Assembly: GCF_024713945.1 (NCBI RefSeq)
Contig: NC_134686.1
Span: forward strand, 2,442,001-2,506,000
Origin: Dermatophagoides farinae
Taxonomy: Eukaryota; Arthropoda; Arachnida; Sarcoptiformes; Pyroglyphidae
Direction: 5' to 3'
Length of the DNA: 64,000 nt
The position numbers and the translations under genes were made by a program. This document shows, piece by piece, positions 26,849-40,516 of the stretch. How positions within the stretch are numbered: position 1 is the first letter of the stretch; every line of letters begins with the position of its first letter. The notes below the pieces were generated by a model, which worked only from the letters and a program-made list of their open reading frames with translations, was not told the DNA's origin and did not search any database.

Positions 26849-29800
26849 CCAACACCAAATGGTCCATTATCTTTTTTGGTCCATCATCATCATCATTATC
26901 AAGATCAACCATTTTTACATCAGATGATGATGAATGATAATGATGTTATGTGTGTGTGATATTCTCATTTCGAGATTGATTTCAAGTCAATTATCATTGC
27001 ATTTATAGAACAAAAAAAAACGGAAATTTCTTATTGAAATTTTTCCACAGCCACACCAAAGAATTTATTGATTTATAAAAAAAAAAAAAAATTTAAATCA
27101 CAAAATTGTTCCGTTCTGACAAACTGGGTGGCAGCACTGTGTCCAGAATTTTTAAATTTTTTGAACCATTTTTATTCTGTTGGTTTTTTTTTTTTTTTTT
27201 GGTTTTTATTTACGCAATTCAGCAAAGAATTTATTCTTGTTTTTCATATGAATCATTATCAATCGTTTAATGCATAAATTATGTATGATAAATGAACAGA
27301 TTTTTCTCATCCAGAATTATTCTTTTTTTTTGGAAACAAACAAACAAACATATATACCGAATTTGATTGCTAGTAAAAATTTATGGAACAGATTATCGCC
27401 TAAAATTGACTGAACATATATATATATCAATGAAGGGTCATTTACGTGAATGTGTATATTCATTTTTCTCATGAAATTTTAATTCAAAATACAAATTATT
27501 CATATCACAGAATACAGATAATAAAAAAAAATTGTGATATTCTGGAACACAGCACACACTAAAATGGTGTAGAAATGGATTGTAGAATTTGTATATTCAC
27601 ATATAATTTCGTTGATTACTTCCATTTTTGGTTACAACAACAAACGAAAAAAAAATCCATCAATAAAACTTGCTGATATATATCATTTCATCACCAAAAA
27701 AAAACAAGAAAAAAAATGACTACTTCTTTGTCATATTCATTGTCATTGAAACTTTGAATTTTTTTCAAAAAAAAAAAAAAAAAAAAAATTAACACTGTTT
27801 TTGTTTCTCAAGGAGCCGAAAAAAAACTTTGCTTTTAACTCATTTTTTTTCATCATAATAATGATAAAAAAACGTATATATTTATCATTCTTAGTGATTG
27901 TACAGATTAAAATAAATGACATTTTCATCTTTCTCTCTCTCTTTCCAAGTGTTAGATCATCATTTGATTATGAATTGGTGAATGGATCTGTTTTTTTTTT
28001 GTTTCACTGATTTCAAAGTGTTTAATAAATCTTCACTGGAATTGATTTCCAATGAATTTTATTTCAGGTGCAATGATAGATTATGAAACAAAAAAATTAT
28101 ATACAAAATTGATGTCATTATCATCATCATCATCATTGATCATTGATCACTTAATCTTTTTTTGTCTGATCTTTGCCTTAATAAAATTTGTTCATTTTGC
28201 ACGAACAAACACTTGTATTATTGCGTGACAAAATGAAATTGTTTCCCATCATTTGTTTCAGGAACAGTTTCTTTCTTTCTTTCTTTCTTTTTGTGATCCA
28301 AAAAAAACAACCGTTTTTTTTTGTTATTCTTTGCCATAAATTTTGTATGCACGTTAATGATAATCCACCTGGGAATTAGTCTCTGTGTGTGTGTGTGTGT
28401 GTAAGATATTAACATTTAGTTTTTTTTTCTTTTATCATTTTTTTTCGGCTTTTCGTGTGTGAATACAGTTACTTTATTTAAATATATGAACAAAATATCA
28501 AATATTCTTTGACCACATGGATTCTAGACACACACACACAAACACACGGAACAAAGAAACAGGACCAGCTGGTTTTTTTTGTGATACAAAATTTAATTTA
28601 AAAATGTAATGTTCCTCCCCACTCGAAACCATTGAGTAATTACTACTGTTGATTTTTTTTCCATTTTGTTTTACTTTTCTCTTTCATTCTTCAACGAAAC
28701 GAAAAAAAAAAAAAAAATGAAAATCCACTATATACATGCTTGAAACAAACAAACAAACAAAATGATCGATATTTATTTATCATTTTGCTACAAAAAAAAA
28801 TTCTTCATTCAATCCGATATGAATCGCTTCTGTTGTTGTTGTTGTTGCTGTTGTTGTTGGCCATAACACATCAATTTATGGCTGAGATGTGATGTGGCCA
28901 GAAAAAAAAACTGAAATAAAATTGTAAAAAAAAAATTCAAATACGCATGCTCAAATTCATTTTACTATGAACATTCATCCAATATTATGGTATGTTAGAT
29001 AATAATAACTACGAACGACTATGGATGATGATAATCATGATTGTTGTGTGTGTGTCGATGAAATACACGAATGAATCATTTTTTTTTATATAATGATACA
29101 AAATGCATACAACAACAACAACAAAACGACGACGACGACTACGACGACGACAAACCAGATAAATCTCAGGCAACATTCATTCACGTTTAACAGCATCAGC
29201 AGCAGCAGTGTTAATGTGTTTGTATATATTGTACGTTTTAAATGGATACAATGGCAATGAGAAAAAAAAAATATATAACGTATATATTTTGCCATCATGA
29301 TCATTTTTTTTTGTTGTTGTTGTTGTTGTTGGTTGAAAAATGAATGATCGTACAGCACACAAGCACAGCATACAAAAGCTTTTCGTTTTTTTTCGTTTTT
29401 TTCTGATTTTCCTCTTGAAGTATTGAAACACCGCCCATTATACCAATAGTAAAATCATATATTTACTAACCCACTGGGCGTTTCACCCAAATATATACAC
29501 GCATACACACACACAGAGATAGGTCACCATTCAATCTATACAAAAACCGATTGTCAATGATGATTGGTTCGTTTTTTTATTTCGTTTTTTTTTTTTTTTT
29601 TTAATTTTTCGCGCGCAATTATCTGATTGTTTCTGTTTTTAAAAAAGGGGTATATATATATTATGAGTGTGTGTATGGGTGTGGGTGGATGGGTGGTGGT
29701 GTTGAGCATCTGAGCATTCGCAATCGTGTTTTTTTTTCATCCAAACATATTTCTATTATATAAATGGCGGCCAATTCAAAAAAAAAAAAAAAAAAAAAAA

Positions 29801-30879
29801 AACACACACAAAATCAGAACTATTTGTTGTTGTTGTTATCGGAATAATTAGTGCAAATATAACCAATAAATCATTGGAAAGTTTGAAAGTCTGAAAAACA
29901 AAAAACAAAAAAAAATTTGATTCAACATAGGACAGGAGAAAAATTAATCTGTCACCAAAACCAGAAAAAAAACTCATTGTTATTTTTTTTTACTACAATG
30001 AAGAATCGTTCCAGAATCATTGTGTACAACGGATACAACAATGAAGGAAAGCCAATGTTATCCATTATATATTTTTTTTCGAGGCATTGATAAATTGTTT
30101 GTGTGTTTGTGTGTGTGCTTGGATCAATATTTTTTTTTTTTTTTTTTTTGGCTAATTTAGTCATGATGATTTTTTTTTCTTGTTCTAACTTTTCATTCTT
30201 TAATTCTGGTCATAATTATTCAACACTTGCGTTTCAATGTTCTGGCTAAAGAAAAACTAAATTCAAATCTTGTATTTCCAACATTCACAGGAAATAATGA
30301 TATTCACTTCCTTTATGTTGATGATTATGAAATGGAACAAAAATATGTTTTCTATTTCGGTTTTTTTTTCGGTGTGTATAAACTCTTCCTACTGACAAAG
30401 TTAATACAATTTTCATGCGATGGACATATTTTTTTTTCTCAACACACAAAGCACCGAAAACACATGCAAATTATTTGACTTTTGACTTTTTTTTTTTTTT
30501 TTGGTTGGTATTAAAACACCAACCAGAAAAAAAGAGAGAAAAAAAAGCCGAAATCCAAAACCCTAGTCATGAGAAGAAGAAGACAAAAAAAAAAAAAAAA
30601 TGAAAATGAAACATTCAATGCAGCCCCGATTTTCATCACAAACAAACGATACATGAAAGAAAAAAAAATCGCAATGGCAAAGTTTTTTTTTTTGTTCGTT
30701 GTCGTCGAATGATTAATGATCCATAGACAACCAACCATCCAAACTACTACCACCACCATCCCCTTTTTTTTAAACATTACAACCAACAATAGAGTTTGGA
30801 CAATTAAACGTAACGAAACGTTTTTTTTCAGAACGAACAAACTAACCAGCTAGCTGAAGAGAATAGTCTACCGAAAACC

Positions 30880-30904
30880 AAAAAAAAAAAAAAAAAAAAA
30901 AAAA
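30880..30904. repeat. Poly(A) tract
   Basis: Twenty-five consecutive A residues. No upstream coding remnant or target-site duplication marks it as a retroposed tail. Confidence 0.9.
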
Positions 30905-32715
30905 CGAACCGATCAACCGACCGACCGACTAGCCATTCAGCCATTTTAGCTAAAAAAAAATATGGTTAGAATGAATAAATGGCGAATTTCTTCATTTTTT
31001 TTCCACCACACATATTTTGTCCATTCATTTGCATTTTTTTTGTTGTTGTTGTTGTTGTATTACACAGAATGAACACCTTGTGCCATTAATAATGACAATG
31101 GTTCCCGGATTTTTATGAGAGAAAAAGTTATGGTCAAATAGGACTAAGTTTTTTTTTGTTGTTGTCCCATGATTACCGGCATTTTTTTTCTCTGCTTAGA
31201 AAAAAAGTGGGTGTGTGCGATGGTTGGAAAGGTGAAAAATCGGTACAGGATTGCTGTTGAAACAGTTCACATACACACACACACACACACACACAAACAT
31301 TTACCGGTTCAGCCAAAAACAGAAATTTCGATCGAAAAATTCAATAAAGAAAATGGCCGAAACAAAATAAAAACCGTGATTTTATATATTCTGTTTATCA
31401 CAAACATCACGATTCATCAAGATGACCATTTGATTCATAATTATCTCTCTAGCTAAGAAAAAAAAAATGCGAAACTAAATCTAGAATTAATGTGATGATG
31501 ATCCAATCTGATTGATCGATTGTTGGTTGAAATTTGAAGAATTTCTTTTGCTTTTTAAAAACGAAAATCCCTCCTCATCATCAGCATCGGTGATGTTCAT
31601 TGTTGAAATGAGCAGGTAATTTTCTTCAGTTTTTTTTTTTTGATTTACGACTAATAATTATAATTCAATTGATGAACATTTTTTTTTGTTGGCAATTTAA
31701 ATTTTTTTTCTTTTATTACAACAACGTTGTTTTCTCTATCTCTTTCTCTCTTACAGACACACCGAGAGAGAGAATTCAACTTGATAAGCTGGTTTTTTTT
31801 CAGGTGTGTATGTGTGCATTTTTTTTCAATCATAACAATTAAGTTTTTGCTCATTTCGTTTTTCGTTGTTTAATTTTTTTTTCCATAATTTTTCAACAAA
31901 AACTCATCATCATCATCATCATCTTGTTCATGTTTACGACGACCACGACAACGACTTATGACGACGATATAATCAATGGTTCCAAATCATGGTTAAATTA
32001 TCATCATGATGATGATGATGATGATCATCATCATTATTATTATTATCGACCAACTATGATGGTGTAATGAGCCATGATGATGATGATAATAGTCTAAACG
32101 CGTTGTATGTGTGTGTATGTGTTTTAGGTTTGGTTTCATTATGATGATGATGATGGTTTTAGCCATTGGATAAAATCACGAAGACTGAATGCAGAGAATC
32201 CAGTGCTGTGTACATGATGAAGGCCAACAAAAAAAAAACATTCTTTTGCCTGGTATTTTTTTTTATTTTGGTGAAAAAAAATTATTTTTGAAAGTTTGTA
32301 ACAAAAAAAAAAAAAAAAAAAATTTCCCTCATATTTTCATCATCATCCACATCACACTTTAAATGTTGTTTGTTGGTGATTTGAATTGAATTGGAATCAT
32401 TCGCATTCTACGATTTTTTTGGTTGTTTCCAGTTGAAAAATTTTAACTTAACAAACAAAAAACAAGTTAAGTTGGTCATCATCAACAAAAAGTCTCTTAT
32501 TCAGTGTGTTTGTATGTGTGTGTGTGTGTGGTTTGTTTGAATCCAATCCTATCTGGATGTTTCCGTTTGGCCGGATACGTTATAGTGATGTGAAAATCTA
32601 GTTTTGTAGAAATAAAGTGTAGTGTTATCATCATCATCAACAACAACAACAACAACAAAGAATTCCAGAAAAAATAACCATTCTAGATTCTCAATCGATC
32701 CAAACGATTTTTTTA

Positions 32716-32727
32716 CAACAACAACAG

Positions 32728-32759
<32 letters not shown>

Positions 32760-32775
32760 ACGACAACAACAACAA
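32716..32775. repeat. (CAA)n-rich trinucleotide array
   Basis: A run of CAA units interrupted by CAG and CGA variants. It follows a shorter CAA array at about 32635-32658. Both give long Thr/Asn/Val open frames that are not genes. Confidence 0.85.
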
Positions 32776-33064
32776 CATACAATGATAAACGAACCGAACG
32801 AAAAAGATTAAAATCCGACATTTATTAATGGCCCTCATGGTTTTTTTTTCTTTCTTTATTTTTCCATCATCATGATTCTTATCTGTTTTATCTGTTTTTT
32901 TTTTTGTTCGTTGTTGTTGTGTAACTGATGATGTTCGATGCAATAGAGAAAAAAAACTGTCTGTGTGTGTGATTGTTGGACCGGAAATTCATAATGAAAC
33001 ATAACATTGAATCATGAATGTCTATGTGGCAGGAAATTTTTCAACGAATCATGTATATCACACA

Positions 33065-33090
<26 letters not shown>
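33065..33090. repeat. (GT)n microsatellite
   Basis: A pure GT run of 26 nt. Confidence 0.95.
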
Positions 33091-33097
<7 letters not shown>

Positions 33098-33604
33098 AAA
33101 AAAAAAAATCCAAATCTAAATGTGATCGTAAATCATCATCATCATCATCATCATCGAGAAAAAAAATCTGAAAATCGACTAAAACATGAAAAAAAGAATG
33201 ACTTGAAATTTTTTTTCCTTTTTCATTCGGTTACAAAACATTCCCGAACATCATCATCATCATGATCATGAAAAGAGAAAGACAATGAAACAAAAAAAAA
33301 ATTTACTAAAATGAAACAAAAAAGAACAATACAATTGGAATCGTATTGTGAGAAACTGTGTGTGTGGAATAATCATCAAAAAAAAAAAATTTGAATTTTT
33401 TTTTCTCTTTGAATTCAATTGAATCGAACAGAATCGACGATAAAAAGACACATACACACACACACACACAATGGTTAATGGTCTTGCAATTTTTATTCAC
33501 ATTACATTACCGATGAATTTTTGGAACATAATGATAAAATGGTATGATGCAAAACATTACATTATATGTACATAGAGAAAACGAATTTGTTTCATTTTCA
33601 TTTT

Positions 33605-33606
<2 letters not shown>

Positions 33607-33635
<29 letters not shown>
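33607..33635. repeat. Poly(T) tract
   Basis: Twenty-nine consecutive T residues, the longest homopolymer I noticed in the window. Confidence 0.9.
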
Positions 33636-35449
33636 GATTCCAACAGTGAAAAAAGTGCCTTTTATGCTCATCATCATCATCATCAAATACATTTTGAATG
33701 GTAAAAATACCCTATAATAATTCATCTTTTCCAGTATCCTAGACAGTTTTTTTTTCTCCACTTTGTTCATTCGTTCATTCATTTGGATGATGATCATACA
33801 TCATCATTCGAGTGTGAATATGAGTTTGAGTTTGAATTTTGAATTTTCGATTTTCATTTGTATATTCTGTATTGTGTATGAAGAATTGAAAAAGTCAACA
33901 AAAAATGAGTTTAAATTTTTCATGTGAATAAAAAAAAAAAATATTCATGATGATCATGATGATGATGATGGCAACGAAAAAAAAATTAATCAATTATTAT
34001 TATCGTCATTCGAATAATCATTTTTTGTAAGCATCGATAACATAACCTGATGAGCGTACAAATACGATCCTTTTTTGATAATTAATGATCATATACAATG
34101 ATTTTACTTGTTGAAAAAAAAGAAAGAATATTCTATCACAAGAATCAATTGATTATTCTGTGTGTGTGTGTGTGGGCGTTGAATATTGAAAGCATACTGT
34201 AATCCGTATATCTATAAATGATTGTTCATTTTTTTTTTTGGGGGGGGTTTCTACGATGAATCAGAAGAATTTTGTAAAAACAAATTTTTTCTGATGATTC
34301 GATTATCATTGATCATTATTGTTTGTTTGAATCCAATCCATTGGTCATCGATAAATTGATTTTTGAATTCTCTCATTCACACATTCACATTTGTTTTTTT
34401 TTTGAACAATTTAAATTCAATGAAATGGAATGAAATGAAATGAAATCAATTGATTGAAATCAAATATCTTTATGTTTGAAAAATGAGTGTGTCACAACTT
34501 TTTTTTGTTGATCTAGATTCTAGAAAAAAAAATAAATGTCATACACTTAAGGCGACATGATTTATGGATTCTTTTTTTTCTCTAATACTTAATACCTTGA
34601 TCCGATGCTGGATATATATATATACCAGCTGCTTCAATATATACAATTTTTTTTTCTCTTCGTTACTGGCTTAAAATATTAGCTTTTTTTTAAAAAATTT
34701 TTTTCTCATGTTCATCTTTGCCGAATAATAATACTAAACAAAATCCGATTATTTATTCATTTTTTTTGTCTTCTGAAAAATAAAAAATAATCCATAACGA
34801 CATTTTTGAATGGACAAAAAAATTTATCCGGATGAAATTATGTAAACAACAATGAAATTGTTACTGTTTTCATTACCACTACCATTTACAGCCACTACTA
34901 CTTTGAATGAAAAGCAATAGCAATGTATACAATGTGTGTGTGTGTAGCTAGCAAAACATTTCACAATTCGACCACTACCCATTTTTTATTGAACTAAAAC
35001 ACCATCAGAATTCGATTCTATTTTTTTTTTTGCCATTGTTTTTTATGCTACTAACCGATTCCATTTGATAGGATCCGAATTTGATTTTCATCATTTGTTC
35101 AATGTTGATGTTGTTTGTATATAAAATCTGAAGTAATATTTGATCAAAATCATCAAACAAACATTCACACTAGTAAATGATGCACATACACACACATAAG
35201 CGGTAATTAACGAAAATCAACCAAACATGAATGTGTGTCTGATTATAATATGCAATCCCGAAATCGATGATAAAATGAAAACATTGGTCGATGATTATTA
35301 TTGGCATTGTGATTTGAAAGCAAAGATCCAAATTTAAATTGGGTAAGTTTGTTTGACATAGTGTTTTTTTTTTGTTTTTTGTTTTCATTCCATTTTCATA
35401 CCATCCAAGAGATTACTTGATATGTGATATATCAAAATTTCTAAAACCG

Positions 35450-35478
35450 AGTTCGATTCTTTCACAAAGAATCGAACT
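35450..35478. repeat. Perfect 13-bp foldback with 3-nt loop
   Basis: Arms AGTTCGATTCTTT (35450-35462) and its exact complement (35466-35478) flank CAC. A second, imperfect foldback, ATCG-TTCCAAT/ATTGGAA-CGAT, follows at about 35509-35543. The surrounding 35.4-35.75 kb is less repetitive than its neighbours. GTTCGATTC resembles a tRNA T-loop, but no acceptor or anticodon arms fit. Confidence 0.8.
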
Positions 35479-38400
35479 ATTTGTAGAAAAAAATCGTTTT
35501 TTTCCTCTATCGATTCCAATTTTGAAAATTTGATTGGAAACGATAACTGGCAAATTGGTTGCACATTACTTATGTGTGGCAAAAAGCAAGAATCGATCTC
35601 TAAATCATTAAGTCGTTCATTTCAGTTTCATTCTAATGCCAATAGAATTCGAACACTTTAACATTTATGACATTTCAAATGATAGTCGTTTATGTGTTTG
35701 AACTTGTGTAATGAAATTAGCTAATTCTTGATACGAATGATGGTGGTACCAAGAATATATATTTTTGTGCCAAAAACCATTATTGATTATCATTATTAAA
35801 ATTCATTGTTTGTTGTTTCACGAACTTTGCATTATAGCCATATGATGGATGATGGTCATCAATGAACTTTAACCGCATGTTTCAACACATCATTTGATGA
35901 ATGAATGAAAAAACAAAAACGGAAACGAAGAAAAATTTTTTTTTTCAAAATTTATATTTGAATAGAATCGGAAAGTGAAACTTTATTTTCAAAATTGAAA
36001 ATGGAAAAAATTTTTGCAGGAAATTATATTGCAGAACAACAACAACAAAAAAACAGTTGACTTTGGTTTTGTCATTCTTTTCTGGAACGAAAAAAGAAAA
36101 CAGAAAACAAGTTCTTCATTCGAATAAAAAAAAAGGAAAAAGACAAATGATTCCGTTTTTGTGTATTCAAAAGTCATCAAGTTAAGTTAATTTATTTTTT
36201 TTTCTTTCTACCAAAGGAAAAATTATTCTTGGTTTTTTTGGCTAGCAGCAATTTCCATTCAATTCTCAATGGATGTTGTGTGTTTGCTTTAGGCTTGTCG
36301 TTGTTGTTGTTGTTGTTTGATGCAGTCAATACAATGGCCAAAAAATATTCTTGCATCTCTCTCTCTCTCTCTTTGGTGGAATATACATGCTGCATGTCGG
36401 CATTTTTTTTTCTTTTCGAAATGAATGTTTTTTTTTTGTGTGTGTGTGTAATCATTGATCACACAGAATTTTTCGCTCTCTCTTTTTATTCTGGTTATTG
36501 GATAAAATATAATGTTGGACAAACTGTTTGCCGAATTGTCTTTTTTTTTCATCATCATCATCATCATGATTATAAATGGCATCTGTATATTACAAGATGA
36601 TCCAGAAGAAAATGTTTGAACATCGTTAACATGATGATGATGATGATGTGAAAAGAATTTGGCTATTTGCTTAAAACATTTTTTTTTATTCGGCACATTC
36701 CGTGTAGTTTTTTTTCTTCTATTATTATTAGTTTAACTTGCAATGGCTTTATAACCAATGGATTTGAATATATTTCATAGAATAAATTATCAAATTATTC
36801 CGGGCTTTTTTGTTGCTGTTGTTGTTGTTGTTGGAACACGCGTTTTCTAAATACAACAAAACTAAATCATCATTCTGCTGCTGCTGTTGCTGCTGCTGCC
36901 GCTATACATGATTCATTTTATATAACTGCCAACCACCGATTTACTTTGGATTCCAGATTCCTAGAGATCTGGCGTTGACGTTGTACCAAATTATACATCT
37001 TTTATCATTTTTTTCATGAATTTTTTTTCTGCTTTTGGATTCAATCCATATTTCCATTGATGATAAATCGGTTTTTTTCGGGTTTATGTTTTTGTTGGCT
37101 TTATTCATTTATTATTATTATAACGATGGTTTGAAACATTTTTTTTTTTTTTTGGTTTTTGCACATTTACTACAGAGATCAAAATTTGCTCCGTGTGTGT
37201 GTGTGTGTGTGTTTCTTGCAAAACAAATTCCGATATAGATTCGATTGTTGTATCGATAATTTTGTTTTTTTTTTCTTTTTGCTGTTGTTTTCATAATTAC
37301 AATTATTATTACATTCCATTGTGAAAAACAAAAATGAAAATGATAACTAATGATTATCAACGATTAATAAATGACATTAGCAATTGATCCAATAATAACG
37401 AAGAAAAAAAAATACAGGAAATGATAGCAAATTCACTACTACAACTTATCATTATCATTATCATTATTTCAATTCTGTGTGTGTGTGTGTCATTTACAGA
37501 ATTTATATTTTCTCTTGGCTAAGAGAATTAATCTTTGAAACATTGTTTTTTGTCGTTGTTGTTGTTGTTGTTGTTGGATTTTTTTGGAACACATCGATTA
37601 TATTCTTTTTTTTTCTTCCAACAAAAAAATATTTTTTTTTTTTGCTTACATCACATGATGTGTGTGTGATTCCAATGATTTATCGGAATATTATCGTGGC
37701 ACATAGTTAATATAAATTTCCCATTTTTTTTTCACATTCTTTTGATGATTCTTGCACAAAAAAAAACGAAAATTTTTTTTTTCATATTTCTTTTCTTTTC
37801 ACTGTGTATTCAGAATCGAGAACATCGAACTATCGTTAGTTTGTGTTTGTGGCACATTTTTTTTTTGCTCAAATTTGTCATTATTATTATCAATCCTGGT
37901 ATTAGAATTTTCTTTGAATTCTATGGTTATCGATATATCAGAAAACACTAGCTCGGAATTTGGCTCTGGCTTCTTGGATCTTGGCATAGATCCATATCTC
38001 ACCATCATGTATTTTTTTTTTGCTTGTGTCATTGTTATTAACATTATCGGGGGGGTTTTTTTTGTTGTTTCTAATAGCAAATGGCCATTATGTCATTGTG
38101 TGTTTTTTGTTTTCATTTCCAGCAAGAATATAGAAAACCATAAGCTTGATTTTGTTATTATGTGTGTTTGTCATTGACTTTTTTTTCTGGTTTTTCTATT
38201 TAATGAACCATTTGTTATTGTTGTTTTGCAACATCATAACAAACATAACAAACAAAATGAAATGGGTTCAAATTTTTTGTTTCTCGTGAACGATTATGAG
38301 AAAACGAAAAATCAAGGAATCCATATATCCATGTTTTGTTTTTTTTTCTACATCCAAAACAGATTCTGATTCTGGATAGTTTGTTCTTTTTTTTTTGGAC

Positions 38401-40484
38401 AATTTTTTTTCTCCTTGCTGTTTGTTTGATTTTTCAATTTTCCTAAGGGAAATTTCTTCTTTCTTTTTTTGTTTCATTTACCGTTTTTTTTTTCATTTCA
38501 GTGTTCATGGTACATTCTTACAAACGCAAACAAACTTTGAATGATCATTATTCTTGCTAGTCAGAATACAGTTATGTAATAGTTATGATTAAATGGATAA
38601 ATGTGTTATACTGCTAACTGCTATTACTTATTACTTGGAATGATAATCCTTATAAATATGTAATGTGAAATATATATTATAATCATTTAAGACATTAAAG
38701 ATCTTATTATTATAACAAGAACGATTATGATTATTACCATGATGATAATGATGGTGATAATCATAAATGTGAAATGTAATTGAACGACTCGGTGTTCAGC
38801 AGTATAAAGCAGTGGTAGTGACGAAAAAAAAAATCATTTTGGTTCAGTTTGATACACTTATTTCCGTCCATTTACCAATTTTTTTGTTGTTGTTGTTGTT
38901 GTTTTTTTTTTAAAAAAAAAAATAGAATTGAAACGAGTAAAAAAAAGTCGCATCTTATTAATGTCATTTTGGAAATATCACTTGACTTTGATTACGAGAG
39001 TGAGAGAGAGAGAAAGAGAAACCGAATCCTAGCACAGTGAAAAAAAAAAAAAACAACCAGAATTTTTTTTTCTTTTGTATTCCATACTTTTAACCATTCT
39101 GGTGTTTCAAATATATATTGAAATGTTTTTTTTTCCTTTTTTTCCAAGAATGGATGAATGAATGTGTGAAAGACATTTTGACAGCATACAATGAGACTTT
39201 GATGTTTTTTAAGCAATTTTTTTTGCACCATCACCACCACCACCACTACTATACCACCACCACCACCACTATCGAATATTACAAAGTGATGGATTTTGAT
39301 ATTTGTTTCCAGCATGCACCCACACAAACACACACACAGAATGACACCAATGAAAAGTGACACGAATACAATCGGGTGATTCATTCATTTTGGAATTCAT
39401 GATTTTTTTTTTATTTGTTCACATCCTTAGTCACCAAATTTTGCATCGATAGAGAATTTCTAAATTCAAAATTTTCGATTTTTTTTCTCTCTTTTTTTTT
39501 GCTTTGTTATTATTCTGATTATTTCGATTAAATCGATTGTGAATCATGATTTGAATCGGTTTTTTTTTGCTGTTGAATTTATTTCACAACATTCGACGAT
39601 ATATTGATTGAATTTTTTGTGTGTGTGTGTGTGTGTGTGTGTTCACTTTAATTTTTTTTTTGTTCGTTCGTTGTCAATTCAGAAAATTAAATCAATCTAT
39701 CTCTTTGTGTGTCTGCTGTGTGTAACTTGATTCGATGATTACAACCGAATCGACCGAACCAACAACGATGTTGATCATTCTTGTCATTCGTACACATTTG
39801 TTTGTTGTTGAAATTGATGTTTTGAATGTTTTAGTGTTTTTTTTTCTTTGTTTTGTTTTGTTTACCATCATCATCTATTCACAATTCAGTCTTTTATCTT
39901 GTATTTTTTACATTCATCACAATCCACATACAATACAGTTTTAGATATCTATATTTTTTTTGTTCTGGTCGATTCTTGATGATGTTTGTGCCTCAAAAAA
40001 AAAGAATCAACTCTGTTGTTGTTCATATATATATCAAACACTAATGAATCTCAATAGATGATAAAGATTGTGATGAAAAATAATAGTTTGCTTTGCAGAA
40101 TTTTAGCAAATAACTACTAAATACGACTTTTTACACACACACACACTGATGATGTTTGTTGATTCATTATAACAACAACAAAAATTTATTTGTCTGATGA
40201 ATTGTGTGTGTGTGTGTGTCTACAAGAAAAAGAATAGAACCAAGTTCCAAACACATCGATAGATGGAACATTGTCTTTTGTTGTTGTTGTTGTTGTTGTT
40301 GTTGTTGCTAATCAACAATAGCCAGCAACAACAACAACAACAATAATGATGATGATGATGATGATACCAATCAAATGAATGCAAAGAAAGAATAAAACTA
40401 AAGATAATTCAATTCAATTTGGATCATTTCTTTTATTCTTTCATTCATTTCAATTTTACTTTCACTATTCTCCATCTATCTATC

Positions 40485-40516
<32 letters not shown>

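Noticed and set aside
31981-32000. TGG TTC CAA string resembling homeobox WFQ
   Set aside because: The next codons give Ile-Met, not Asn-Arg, and the surrounding frame has stops.
32549-32828. Long poly-Val and poly-Thr frames
   Set aside because: They are both strands of a (CAA)n array; no gene signal.
35451-35459. GTTCGATTC resembling a tRNA T-loop
   Set aside because: The flanks do not form a T stem and no acceptor, D or anticodon arms are present; it belongs to a perfect foldback.
35385-35582. 65-codon minus-strand frame with mixed composition
   Set aside because: It overlaps the foldback island and shows no motif or splice partner.
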